Part shown: in pieces, positions 11,904-22,671 of the stretch
Layout: the number at the start of each line of letters is the position of its first letter
Position numbering within the stretch: position 1 is the first letter of the stretch
Assembly (NCBI GenBank): GCA_010093705.1
Contig: MU006101.1
Coordinates: 1 to 64,000 of the forward strand
Length of the DNA: 64,000 nucleotides
Reading direction: 5' to 3'
DNA from: Patellaria atrata CBS 101060
Taxonomy: Eukaryota; Ascomycota; Dothideomycetes; Patellariales; Patellariaceae
The notes under the pieces: model-generated
Told to the model about the DNA's origin: nothing
The model's database searches: none
Seen by the model: only the letters and a program-made list of their open reading frames with translations
Translations under genes and position numbers: made by a program

Positions 11904-12728
11904 TTATTCCATCGAGCCACCCTCGTCTGCATTTTCAGAGTATTCTTCTGGTGCACGTCCTTCCAGACGGTAAGCCCGCTTCACATGCTCAAGGATCTCC
12001 TCGCCTTCAAGCAGCTTGAAGCTTTTCTCCAATCCTACTACCCCAATGCTCGTATTATCATACGACAGCACCTTATCCTCAGGCTGACTCCTGATAAGCG
12101 CTCTCAGCGTGTACGTGATCAGGGTAGCCTCATCCATGCTCTCAAACTCCTTGACTTGGTCTTCCAAAAAGGTACGGGCAGCCTGGCTTCTGGCTCCAAT
12201 ACTAGCAGCAACCATCTCCTGTGCGTCACCTGAGGGTTGGAACTCGAAGAGGTGAGGTCCCTTCCCGTCAACACCAGCAATCAGCAGCCCAACACCATAC
12301 GGTCGCGAGCCGGCGTGCTGTGTGTGAGTTTGGGCACGGTCACAAAGTCTCACGGAGATGTCTGCTATCGATATTGGGCGGTCATACGTCATGTGAGAAG
12401 CCATTGATTGCTGTTTCATGAAGTTTGACAGCACCCGTGCATCTGCGGCGAGCCCGGAGAGTGCGATGCCTAGGTGGGAATCAATTTGGATGATTTTCTT
12501 TTGGTAGGATGATAGCTCTTCCGCTTGTCTCTGGTCGATAGATTAGTTTGTGTTTGCAAAGAGAAGTTGGAAACGGACCTTCAGAGCAACGAGAACTGCG
12601 TGCGACTTGCTCACAGCTCCTACGACTATCGAACCCTGTCCAACAGCTGCCTGAGCATATTCGACCTGGAAGAGGCGACCTTGAGGGGAGAACGTAGTTG
12701 TATCGCTATCATAGTTATTTCGGAACAT
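11904..12728 (-). CDS. PRE5: 20S proteasome subunit alpha-6
   Basis: Alpha-ring subunit of the 20S core (yeast Pre5, human PSMA1). Exons 12728-12579 and 12530-11904 give 258 aa. The N terminus [20 protein letters not shown] is the proteasome alpha-subunit signature, followed by [13 protein letters not shown]. Exon 2 continues [48 protein letters not shown] and [13 protein letters not shown]. The tail is acidic ([13 protein letters not shown]). The intron donor is GTCCGT, like the second ERD2 intron. It is divergent from VPS55 across a 425-bp shared promoter that contains a small inverted-repeat element. Confidence 0.95.
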
Positions 12729-12825
12729 AATGACTGTGGGAGGTTGAGTGCTGGTATTCTTGCTTTATTGATAGAAGCTACCCCCAGTGGATTGTAGATG
12801 GTAGATGGAGGCTGGCGCTGTCTTA

Positions 12826-12978
12826 CTGTATTTTCTGACCTCTTTCATTTGCGCTAATGCACAGTTGTCGCCTATGTGCCCAGGCTTGTTACTTTTTCAA
12901 GCAAAACCCACACTAGATATAGGCATCTTAGCGAAAAGTTGTGCATTAGCGCAAGGGAAAAAAGATTAGAAAATACGG
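12826..12978. repeat. Imperfect inverted repeat (MITE-like) in PRE5/VPS55 promoter
   Basis: Two arms of about 48 bp (about 12826-12873 and about 12931-12978) are near reverse complements. They share GTATTTTCT and TTGCGCTAATGCACA, separated by a spacer of roughly 55 bp. The element is flanked on both sides by TA (12824-12825 and 12979-12980), as expected for a Tc1/mariner-type target duplication. It could be a short MITE remnant or a symmetric regulatory palindrome. It lies entirely inside the bidirectional promoter. Confidence 0.6.
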
Positions 12979-13153
12979 TATACTTCAGCTTCTCTTGGCA
13001 TAGGACTTGTCACCCTCCTTCTACCTAGTTCGTTTCGACTGCATAGCTCACGTCTACCTCCGCAATATCCATCACGAAGGTACTATACCCTTTGCATATG
13101 TTCCTTGGGTGGGCTGAGCAGATCCGAACTTGCACTCCTAATCCGCCGTAAAT

Positions 13154-13663
13154 ATGGCGGGTCTAAAGACTATCATCGCCCTATCCTTCGTAAGGCGCTA
13201 AGCTCCGTGAACTTCCCCAGCTATATCTCAGTAGCTAACCATGTGATATTCTAGGTCCTTGCTATCGGCTTTCTCCTCGTTATCTTATCCTGTGCTCTAT
13301 GGCATCAATATCTTCCGCTCCTCGTCGTGGCAACATACGTTGTAGCGCCATTACCAAACTGGGTCTGTAGCCGCGCAGCAAACAATGACGACTTCATGGA
13401 GAGTTCTAGCAACGGTGTCGTCGACTTCGGAAGGTTTATGACAGGATTTTTAGTAGTTATGGGTATTGGTATGTGATGTCCGTGACGATTAAGTGGAGAA
13501 CAAGGATGTGCTAACGAGGTATAATATAGCGTTGCCTGTTCTCTTTGCGCACTGCGGGTTAATAACTGCACCAGCCATGGTTATGTCTGTCCTCGGAGGC
13601 TTGCTGATATACGCAACTATTATCAGCTTTACCATGTTCTTCCAGGAGGAGCAAGACTTCTAA
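13154..13663 (+). CDS. VPS55: Vacuolar protein sorting protein Vps55 (OB-RGRP family)
   Basis: Four-pass endosomal membrane protein needed for late-endosome-to-vacuole traffic. Exons 13154-13189, 13255-13468 and 13530-13663 encode 127 aa. It begins MAGLKTIIALSFVLAIGFLL and has ALWHQYLPLLVVATYVVAPLPNW in two adjoining blocks. It continues with CSRAANNDDFMESSSNG, GRFMTGFLVVMGIALPVLFAH, and ends FTMFFQEEQDF. Length and the C-terminal FFQEEQ are typical of Vps55/leptin-receptor-overlapping proteins. Its known complex partner Vps68 is the next gene, tail to tail, about 320 bp away. Confidence 0.95.
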
Positions 13664-13980
13664 GCCTAGGAAAGAGTAACGTCGAGCAGGAGGATTAGGG
13701 GTCTCTGTACATTATATGCATCAACATAGTTTTGGGTCGGGAGCAGGCGCTTTCCAACTTTGTAGTATTCTCATATTCTTATGTTCAGCGTACAGTTCTT
13801 CGATTGCGTCATTTTGGAGATTAATGCACCAGATGGATGTATGATTATCGCGAACTAATTGAATGGCTAAGAATATTACACTATCGTGTCCAGCACCTTG
13901 AGTATTATACAGAAAGAACCCGTGCTTAAGGATTTCATAGCTTAAAATTTATACATCTACGCCAAGAATGCCGTAACCGT
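13664..13980. other. Convergent intergenic VPS55 / VPS68
   Basis: 317 bp between the stop codons of the two converging genes. It is AT-leaning, with no ORF or repeat seen, and presumably holds both polyadenylation regions. Confidence 0.45.
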
Positions 13981-14665
13981 TTAAAGTGCCAAATTATACG
14001 TATACTCATCTTCCATGTTTTGCGCTACCCAGAGTATGACGCAGCTAGGGGTGAATAGTTAGTTGTATATCAACCCACAGAAACTGGTAAGCGCGTACCT
14101 GAGCATAATGAGCGCATTCGCAACTACGTTCGAGACCCCAAACCATAACGTCGGGAAGGGATAATCAGGGACAACGTATTTCAGGACCATTACCGTCTAA
14201 TACTGTTAGCCCACACATCTTGCATTCGGACAGTATATGTTGTATCCAAACATACCACGGAGCCAGCCAAACCGCCCGCGATAAGCGCAAACCCCAAAAA
14301 CAGTACCAGCCGCGCTTTCCACGCAACCCCATTCCCAGAGTAACTAAAAGTGTCCGCGCTCAACCGTGACTTGTCGATCGAGTTGATGACCAGCATTCCG
14401 AGCGCGGAGCAAATGCTTGGTATCCAGTCCACAAAGGTGATATGCACGTTGGAACCGTTCCGAGCTGATTTGGAGAACGCGGCGGCGTCGATGAAGAAGT
14501 AGAAACCGAGGGAGAACTGCGGATCCTGTTAGACGGGGTCTGGTGGGTTCTGGGGAGCTGGAGTGAGCATACGATAGCGCCGGCTGCATAGACGCCTGCT
14601 GTCCGCGTGTTGGCGTTGTTAAGCCACTGTGGCTTGGGGAAGCGGAAGAGTCGGTGACTGGACAT
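13981..14665 (-). CDS. VPS68: Vacuolar protein sorting protein Vps68 (TMEM50/UPF0220)
   Basis: Four-pass membrane protein that forms a complex with Vps55 at endosomes. Exons deduced: 14665-14573, 14516-14256, 14196-14099 and 14044-13981, giving 171 aa. It starts MSSHRLFRFPKPQW and contains RTAGVYAAGAIFSLGFYFFI, DAAAFSKSARNGSNVHITFV, DWIPSICSALGMLVINS, ARLVLFLGFALIAGGLAGSV and FGVSNVVANALIML. It ends WVAQNMEDEYTYNLAL, the standard Vps68 C terminus. All introns have GT-AG ends and are 54-59 nt. Confidence 0.93.
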
Positions 14666-14882
14666 GGTGTTTTAGAGGACTCGGTAGAATAGAGGAGAAA
14701 GTCGCGAGTATTTTGCGAGTATTCGAAGGCGCTTGGATGCACTTGACGGATAGGTAGGTGATGTCGTTGAGAGGCTGGAGTGATGCATTGTCGCGTCCCG
14801 AGGTTCAACCGTACTCACATAGATATTTAATGCTTCCGTCTGAACCATAAATCCGTATTGATATCTCCAAATAGTGTAGTTG

Positions 14883-15988
14883 ATGCCACGGCTACCATAC
14901 CAATTGCTACGACATGCTCACAGGATTGACTCCAACCTACCAACCCTTCTCAAGTCATGTCGGGACCTAGATTCGGCACGAAACGAGCTGCGATGGCTCC
15001 GCGAGTATGTCCTTAAAAATTCCCAAATAACAGGAACACCAAAGCCAAAGACAGGATGGCAAACCACATTACGAGGACTATGCGAAGAGCGCGGCAAAGG
15101 TCGCCCCTTGCAATATCTCCTAGGGACCGAGTATTTCGGTGACCTAGAAATCGTGTGCAAGCCCGGAGTCCTAATCCCCAGGTATGTCGACTCCAACCCG
15201 TCCCAGACCCCAAAACCATCACCAGAAGCTCACACCTCACTTATCCCAACCTCAGACCCGAAACCGCAGCTTCAATAACATACCTCCTATCCCGCTTACA
15301 CAATCCCTTCCTCCCCTCCCACCTCCGCATCCTCGACCTCTGCACCGGCACCGGCTGCATCCCCCTGCTAATCCGACATCTCTTCCACAGCCCCCGCACA
15401 ACCCTCCACCTCCACGGCATCGACATCTCCCCCCTCGCCATCCGTCTCGCGCGCCTAAACACCGCTCTCCTTTCCCCTCCCACTACCCAAAGCTCAAACA
15501 CAAACCCCATCCCGACCTTTGCCCTCGCAGACATCCTCGCCCCCTTAACCCTCCACCAACCCCACAACATCCTCACCGCAAACCCGCCCTACATCTCTCT
15601 CTCCTCCTTTCGCACGACACCGCGCTCCGTCCGCTCTTTCGAGCCCCGGGCTGCCCTAGTGCCGCCGTCTTCGCCAACCCTCTCCGACCAGGCGCAGGGG
15701 GATCGGTTTTACCCCCGCCTGCTAGAAATCGCAGACGAGGTCGGGGCAGAGGTCGTGCTAGTCGAGGTTGCAGATATGGCGCAGGCGCTAAGAGTGGTGG
15801 GGATGGCGAGGGGGAGGGGGTGGGAGGGGTTGGAGGTTTGGCGGAATGAGCCGGGGGCGAGGGCGGAGGAGGATAGTGGAGGTGGAGGGAGGGATTGCGC
15901 TGGGGATGGGGTGGTTGTTAGAGGGAGGGGTGATGGGAGGAGTGTGCTGTGTTTTAGAGGCGCGGGGAGGGAGTGGGTTCGGGGTTGA
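14883..15988 (+). CDS. MTQ1: Mitochondrial release-factor glutamine methyltransferase (HemK/PrmC type)
   Basis: Predicted SAM-dependent N5-glutamine methyltransferase acting on the GGQ motif of mitochondrial release factors. Exons 14883-15181 and 15256-15988 give 343 aa. The N-terminal helical domain has GRPLQYLLGTEYFGDLEI and LIPRPETA, the latter formed across the splice. The SAM site is LDLCTGTGCIPLL and the catalytic motif is TANPPYIS. The C-terminal region from about residue 280 is very Gly/Arg/Glu-rich and less convincing than the core. Codon third positions are strongly G/C, unlike neighbouring VPS68. Whether it is mitochondrial is inferred from family; the N terminus (RLPYQLLRHAHR) is compatible with a presequence. 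Confidence 0.88.
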
Positions 15989-16850
15989 GGAGGGGGTACT
16001 CTGCTGGTGCTTGATGTAGTCGGATTGGTATAGCTTTCCGTATTCGTAACTTAGCTCACTACTTTCACGTTGAGCCATTCATGTGACTGTACGTAAGTCT
16101 GCATCTCAGCATAGGGTCGATCGTGGCTCACAGTGAGATCTCTACAATTTCAAAAGCGCGTGGGGAGTGCACATGACGGGACAGGGGGGTAGATATGGTG
16201 TGGTTGCTGAGACAGCATGTTGCTGGTGGCGAGGTCACATGCCTTCGCGTCACATTCGCAGTTCGAACGATCAAATGATGAAATTTGAACCTTGTACTCC
16301 AAAGCATCCATCACATGCAATACAAGCACCGATCCGCCGTACCAAACATCAAAGTGTCTTATTCAAAGCCCAGGTATTTGATTACCTATCCTCATTCCGA
16401 CCCTAAGCTCGATTTCAATATACTCAGTGCAGAAAAAGAAGGGGGAAACAGAAACGCCGCCGTAGCGAGTGCAAACACACAGGAACCACCGTTTGTAATC
16501 TCTACCGGTACTGAATCAACGCAATCCTCGCCTGCAGATATGGAAAACTGTCGAATGGATGATGGTAGAGCCAGAAGCAAACATTAGTAAAATGGATATT
16601 ATGGACAATTGCATGACACCGTGAAAGAAATGGTAGCATAAGGGAATCCATATCCATCCAACCATGTAGGGAACATCAAGGAGTAGTGGCACTGTCTCCT
16701 TTCGTGAAAATCCAACAGACAAGTCGTTCGTGCAATCGTGTTATTCCTCCATGTCGGATATGCAACATAGAAACCATCGTCTGGAGTTGTAGTAGTGTAG
16801 TCCACAACCGAGATTTATATTGTGCGGATTGATCGAGCAGAGTGTTCTCT
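15989..16850. other. Convergent intergenic MTQ1 / CBF1
   Basis: 862 bp between converging genes. Short ORFs at 16167-16984 overlap each other on both strands and do not look coding. The 3' untranslated regions of both genes are expected here. Confidence 0.4.
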
Positions 16851-17831
16851 CTAGCTTTCAGCAGCATCTCCGTTCTGCTGGCTGTTCTTGAGTTCCTCGA
16901 CGTCGACGCCTCGGTCGGCCAATGCCTTCTTGTAAATCTCGACTTCGCGCCACGCGCGTTGGCATTCCAACTTGAATTTATCACAGCTAGCGCTTAGTTC
17001 CGCGATGGCTTGCTCGGTGAGGAGTTTCTCCAGTGTCCATTTCTCGATGTTCTGGGATTCGTTCTCTTTGAGTTGGTTGATGAAGGAGACTGCTCGTTGC
17101 AGGATCGAACCCTTGTTCTTCTCGCAGCCTGGGACGATCTTGGCGAGCTCGTTGATACCCTCGTTGATGGTTTCGCGACGGCGTCGTTCAACTGCAGCTG
17201 TGATTAGATCTGGAGGTTCGTAACACAAAAAAGGTGGGATTGTTCGTACCTTCCTTGTGATTGTCTCTTCTAACTTTGTGCCACTCATCAGAGCCTACGG
17301 CAGGCTTGCTAGCTGGAGGGTTTTGAGAAGAATCTGCCCCGCTCTGTTGTGTACCTGCTTTGAGTGCATCAAGACTCGAGAAGTCCGTTAGGTGAGGTGA
17401 GTGTTGTAGATTGTGATCTCCCATGCTGAATGATGCGCTAAGCGGTCGCTCGTTATCTCCACTCGACGTCTGACTTTGAAACGATAGTTCAGTTGATTGT
17501 GGTACTGTCATGGAATAGTGAGAAAGAGCTGCTGCGGCAGTATCACTTGCGTTCCCTAGAGTTGAGGTCCCGTTTTGATGTAGGCTGTGGTCATTGTTAT
17601 GTTGGGTCAAGGCACTGAAGTCGAGGTTGGAATTCTGATGGTGGTTCATGTCGTCTGTGAAGGTTTGTTAGTTTAGTAGAGAAAGTCACATGTAGTAGTA
17701 AGTTTCATACCGTTTACTGAGGTGTTTGGAGCTGGTCTACCGCCTGCGTTATCGACCGATTCACGTTTTCGCTTGTTCGAAACCCCCACATTGTTATGCG
17801 TAGCCATGTCGGGCTTGGCATCGGATTCCAT
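16851..17831 (-). CDS. CBF1: bHLH transcription factor, Cbf1 family
   Basis: E-box (CACGTG) binding bHLH-zipper protein. Yeast Cbf1 acts at centromeres and sulfur-metabolism promoters. Exons 17831-17711, 17654-17250 and 17191-16851 encode 288 aa. The basic region spans an intron: EWHKVRRDNHKE in exon 2, VERRRRETINEGINELAKIV in exon 3. Helix 2 follows (NKGSILQRAVSFINQL) and then a coiled coil. EWHKVRRDNHKEVERRRR is the Cbf1-type signature. The N-terminal half is Ser/Gln/His-rich and disordered, as usual. The chosen start (MESDAKPDM) is the first ATG of the exon with plausible sequence; an in-frame upstream ATG exists at 17954. Which Cbf1 roles apply in this fungus is unknown. Confidence 0.88.
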
Positions 17832-20800
17832 GGCGAATGTGCTGGCTTTGGGGTATCTTTTACGATTGACCGTGAAGAATTTCGATGAATTAATGTTCGT
17901 GACCTTGATGACAAAGCACCGGTCCTGGTGATGCTTGAGATAGTAGTAGCCCAAGGATCATGCGCGAATCCGAGGATGGTGATTGCTATGCGTCGATTCG
18001 TTATAAAGTCTAGAAGGAATTCTACGAAACTGATAGCAAGCCGATCGATTTGACGTTTCGAAGATACAAACACGGATCAGATGAACGGGTTTCTGGCCAA
18101 AGCGTTCGGCCAATGGTTGCGGTTGTGGACACGTTCAATAGCAATCATGCGGGTCCGCCAACGATGATGAAATTTAGTCAGTGATCCAGTCTGAACAAAT
18201 TCTATGTTAGCACAGTGTTTCCAGAGGATTTGTCGAACGCGCGAAACATTTGCGCAATCAGGCGCTCTGTTATGACAGAGAATAAGATCCATTCTCTCGC
18301 GACGGAGAAGCTCAGTTTGGGATAGAAGCGCATAGTGACGCGCTGCACCCAATAAGCGTTCGGTAGTCGAGAAATGAATTCATGATGAGAGATGGGACGG
18401 TGCTAGAGAAGGACAGAGTTGAAGAGCCAACGCGCATTGTCGCCATCGTAGGGTTGATGAAATGGAAATCGATCTCAAATATGAAGACATGCTCAGTCAA
18501 CTAAAAGCGTACGCAAGAATGGTGTTCTGAATGGAGATATAGCTTGATAGGTATGAGGGTTGTATTAAGAGAAAACGTGTTCTTTATGGAGGGAGGTTTG
18601 GTTGTGTGCGCGGTCTTACCTTGGGTGAACTGGAAGAAAGAGGGCCGACAACGTGACTTCAAATCTCGTGATGAGGTGTCGCATATGCTTCGAGGGAATG
18701 AGGTTCAGTTGTTTACCTGTCGCGTAGATCGAATTCAAATCAAACGGGTATTCAAGTATAAGAAAAGAAATGGGGATTTAGAAGCAAGTGTAGAAGGCAA
18801 ATTTGCGCATAGAGCGGATTATAATCTTCTTCTTGATATCTCGTGGTTGTAAGTTGGTGTGAGGACAAATGCCTGATCATGTGAGATGGGGGTTGGGCCT
18901 GGTCTTTATGAAAGAGGAGGGGGAGGGAAGGTCAGACGAAGCGAAAGTGACCCCGAAAGTGACACCTCTTGGGGGGGATGCCCGGCAATGTTTCGCTTAG
19001 CAAATCTACATACCTTGCATTATATCTTTTTCTACTTTCACAATGAAAATCTTCGAAAGTAGTTTATCGGTCTGTCGGTGATATCCTTTGATGCTTTTCA
19101 GCTCAACTGTCCGCAAGGTTCCCGTCTTTCAGGTTCATCAGAGGTCAGGCATAATCCGTTCAGATACTGTAAGGTATGTTCAGTTTGCTTGGTAAGGTAT
19201 GGTTAATAAGGTATGGATGGGATGCGGGATGTCCGAGGCTGATGGAGGGCTCAGCCACTCAACGGGGAGAACGGGAACCTGTGCATCCAAGGCTCGGCGA
19301 CGGAAAGTCATGGGACTACAAAGGAGCTACCCTACTACTTCTTATAGTAAACACCATCTAACTCCACTGAATTATCCTTTTTCTCCTAATAGTCACGTAA
19401 AAAAAAAAATTTAAAATTAAAAATAAAAATAATATTAAAATTCAATATTAAATATAATCATTTCATTTATATATGTTACGGCCACAAGTTGTGAAGACGT
19501 GCAGCGGACGAGGGGAGAGAGAGAGAGAGACCACTCGGCACAACCACGGAAGAGTCAGTGTCACGAGGATCATGTGACGTGATCGATAGTCGAGTGCTCG
19601 AAGGGTATTCGAGCAGTGAGCATCGAGCACAGGAAAACGGGACTGTGAAGAAGGAATACTTAAGGATCGCTCCTTTACGCATGTATTTCGATTCTTCGTA
19701 GTTCTTCTTACCAACATATCTTACTATAAGATTGGGGGTTACGATCTTTGACTTAACTCACCTTTGTCATACTGTGTTCGTACAGTATCACTTGTCTCTA
19801 CTGTGAAGCCTTTGAGAGAGAGTTAAGCGGAAGGAAGTTATATCGTTAGCTTGAAGTGTAAACCTTTATACGTTCTATCACGAAGCGGAAATCTACTCTT
19901 CTAAGAAGGAGGTTTCTCATCAGTGAGAAATCTTGCGCGTGTTTATACCTATCTGGTCTCGGCTTAGAGAAGTATAAACTCCCGTCAGTAACATTATATT
20001 TACATTATTTATTAAATATATTCTTATTAATAATTAGCGTAGCTACTCTCTGAATAGATATCGAATTTTGATTATTGATGTGGGATTTTTGCAGTCCCAC
20101 GACTTTTGTCGCCGAGCGTTGATCCTTGATCTATGTGGACCATCTCTCCCACACACACATCATCCTCAATCTAACCACTTTCTTCTGCATTCACGTGCCT
20201 ATTACTTATGTCTCGTAGATGGCGTCTCATCAATACAAATTTAGCTTCGTCTTAGTTGATTGATCAAGGATGCTAAGGTCCTATTCTACTCCGCCATTGA
20301 GCTGCAGCATCCCACTCACTTCCGCCATGCTGTAGTGCTCGTATTCTCCGCTGATGAGGTTTCTACTTCACTATTTCTCACTTGGTATCGGATTCTATTC
20401 CTGCTTCCAGTCTATCAAATCAATCTCCGAATCAACCCACTAGCTATTGTCCGAGTTGGTAGTAACAGCAGTCCGACTCCTCCACAGTATCATGCTTAAT
20501 CTCCTATCTTCTCTATAAGGCTTCTCTACCTTCTCTGTACACTCTAGGCTGGCCTTCTAACTTAATTCAAGCAAGGTGTGGGAGCTTGTACTAGTATTCT
20601 GTAAGGTATCAGGAAACGCGCCAGTATCGCAAATAAATCCCTTTGTGTCACTATGGAAGCCTCCTCTCATCTCTGCGAGAACGCCTTCTTCTTTTTAGTA
20701 AACTATCTCTAATTTCCCAATTCCACACGTCAAAGTAAATTTGTATATAAAATCTCACAGCGACATAATGTCATGTCCGATTTCTCATTATGTTCTTGAA

Positions 20801-20898
20801 GCTGTTGCGGTTCTATACTCACCAAGTATAAGCAAGTTTTCCATCGTTCCAACCCTTTTTACAAACATTTCCCCCTCAAGCCAATCAATACCGCAAGT
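17832..20898. other. Large gene-free interval with AT-rich block and solo LTR
   Basis: About 3 kb between CBF1 and the GH5 gene. Around 19390-19470 the sequence is almost pure A/T. It abuts a solo LTR (19474-19993). The remaining sequence up to the GH5 start is pyrimidine-rich and probably promoter/leader. ORFs in the interval, such as 18544-18852 on +, lack recognisable features. Confidence 0.5.
19474..19993. mobile_element. Solo LTR of a retrotransposon (fossil)
   Basis: A 520-bp segment starting TGTTAC and ending GTAACA, the 5'-TG...CA-3' inverted termini of LTRs. The flanking pentanucleotides are similar (atata and ttata), suggesting a slightly diverged 5-bp target duplication, though the AT-rich setting makes this weak. 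No internal retrotransposon coding region or second LTR lies nearby, so it reads as a relic left by LTR-LTR recombination. The family (Ty3 or Ty1 type) cannot be told from the LTR alone. Confidence 0.65.
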
Positions 20899-22260
20899 AT
20901 GAAGAGCACTACAACACTTCTACTTGTTGCCACATTTATAACTTCTCCCATATATGGGTTGTCGGCTCCATATTACCAGTCTCCAGTTAGGGGTGTGGAA
21001 TCCAATGAATTCCTTCGAGGGGTCAACATAGGTGGATGGCTTGTTCTTGAACGATGGATGGTTCTGTTGGATTCTTGTCCTCATATCTCAATTCTTTCTA
21101 ATCTCTACAGGTTCCAGAAGTGTTCGAAGGGACCGAAGCTTCCGATCAATGGCAATTCGATCAAACTCCTGGCGCGACCCAAGCCCTTGATGAGCATTGG
21201 TCGACTTATTTCACAGAAGATGATGTCCGGTTACTGGTTTCCCATGGTATTAATGCGTATGTGTATCAATGAGCATAAGCCTGGAACCCCCATTAGAAAG
21301 CTAATACAAGACAGCATACGTATACCTATTGGATATTGGGCATACAACAATAGTGGCACTCCGTATATTCAAGGAGCCGATGTTTACCTGGAGCAAGCTA
21401 TCTCATGGTCTCGCACAGCAGGAATCAAAGTCATCGTTGACCTTCATGGTGCACCAGGGTCACAAAACGGGTTTGACAACTCTGGGCAACAAGGAGCGGT
21501 TGAGTGGCAGCATCTTTCCAATCTCGTCCGTACCTCCGTCATTCTCCAAGAAATCGCGACCAAATATGGTTCCCTTGACTATGCGGACGTCGTAGTGGGT
21601 GTTGAAATGGTTAACGAGCCAATATCATGGGGGGCCAACCAATTCAACATCACCAAGCAGTGGGCTACAGACATCTTTCCAGCATTGAAAGATGCCGCAG
21701 AAAATAAAGACCTTCAGATCATTGCCCAAGACGCTTTCATGGGTTCACGAAATTGGTTGGATGTTTCTGCAATACTGAATCCGAACTTTAGCTCCGTTGG
21801 TACCGCAGGTTTTGCAGTGGACTCCCATTACTACCAAGTCTTTGTGGAAGAAGATAACCAATTAACACAAGAAGGCCATATTCTCAAAGCGTGTGGCTGG
21901 GGTAACGATCTCCTACCTGCAAGAATAGACGGACTTCCCGTATATGTGGGTGAATGGAGTTCAGCTACCAACATTTGCATACACGCGAATGGAACGGTAA
22001 TTCCGGGATTTACTTGTGATGCTGTTGGATGCCAGTGTCAAAGTTCTACCCCTATTGAACAGTGGAATGAGTTGATGGTTGAGCAGGTTCGGAAATACGT
22101 GGAAGCTCAAATGGACGTTTGGGAGCAGTATACTAGTGGGTACTTTTTCTGGAGTTACAAAGGGCCTGGAGGATGGGGATTTCTCAGTGGCACAGAGAAA
22201 GGTACAATTCCCTCTCCTGTCACTTCGAGGTTGTACCGTCCTCAGTGCGTGTTGAGATGA
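20899..22260 (+). CDS. Secreted GH5 exo-beta-1,3-glucanase (glucan 1,3-beta-glucosidase)
   Basis: Cell-wall glucanase of the EXG/SPR1 type that trims beta-1,3-glucan from non-reducing ends. Exons 20899-21060, 21111-21256 and 21315-22260 give 417 aa. The signal peptide is MKSTTTLLLVATFITSPIYG. Then come LRGVNIGGWLVLERWM, VPEVFEGT, VRLLVSHGINAIRIPIGYW and DLHGAPGSQNGFDNSG. The acid/base Glu lies in EMVNEP, the nucleophile Glu in VYVGEWS, and the C-terminal GYFFWSYK is conserved. A continuous frame through both introns exists by chance; only splicing restores the expected PEVFEGT segment. The first donor (GTTCTG) is weak. Confidence 0.92.
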   Translation: MKSTTTLLLVATFITSPIYGLSAPYYQSPVRGVESNEFLRGVNIGGWLVLERWMVLLDSCPHISILSNLYRFQKCSKGPKLPINGNSIKLLARPKPLMSIGRLISQKMMSGYWFPMVLMRMCINEHKPGTPIRKLIQDSIRIPIGYWAYNNSGTPYIQGADVYLEQAISWSRTAGIKVIVDLHGAPGSQNGFDNSGQQGAVEWQHLSNLVRTSVILQEIATKYGSLDYADVVVGVEMVNEPISWGANQFNITKQWATDIFPALKDAAENKDLQIIAQDAFMGSRNWLDVSAILNPNFSSVGTAGFAVDSHYYQVFVEEDNQLTQEGHILKACGWGNDLLPARIDGLPVYVGEWSSATNICIHANGTVIPGFTCDAVGCQCQSSTPIEQWNELMVEQVRKYVEAQMDVWEQYTSGYFFWSYKGPGGWGFLSGTEKGTIPSPVTSRLYRPQCVLR

Positions 22261-22671
22261 GAGGGGATAGCATTTTCTCATCTCCCCAGCCGATTTATAA
22301 AATTAAGTTGTTAGTACTACATCATATATACAATCTTAGAAGGGTTTCTTTCTGTTATGGTACGAGCTGGGTATGTATTCATGTACAAGTATTCCACCTC
22401 AGCGGTGAGTCTCTACACTATAGGGTTTAGATAATATAATTGGTCCATAATTGGTCCCGAAGATTCCCCGCAAACCCCAGATTTCTGTAACACCAAAATC
22501 ACTTTTGCTTGGTACAGTACACCGGAACCACAACTGACTGCAAACTACAATCATAAAGCTTCCAAATTCTCCACACATAAATTCGACATTGCGATCGATC
22601 ATTTCAAAGTTTAGAATCAACCCAAACCCACGCATATATTTTGTACATCTCGTATAACCTGCTAACACAAA
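22261..22671. promoter_or_regulatory. Intergenic GH5 / Yag7-like
   Basis: 411 bp holding the GH5 3' end and the promoter of the next gene on the same strand. No named motif is visible. Confidence 0.4.

Noticed and set aside
15184-15849. 221-codon Pro/His-rich ORF overlapping MTQ1
   Set aside because: Shadow frame; the MTQ1 frame carries the SAM and NPPY motifs.
18077-18852. Short ORFs upstream of CBF1
   Set aside because: No recognisable sequence and they conflict between strands; probably CBF1 leader or spacer.
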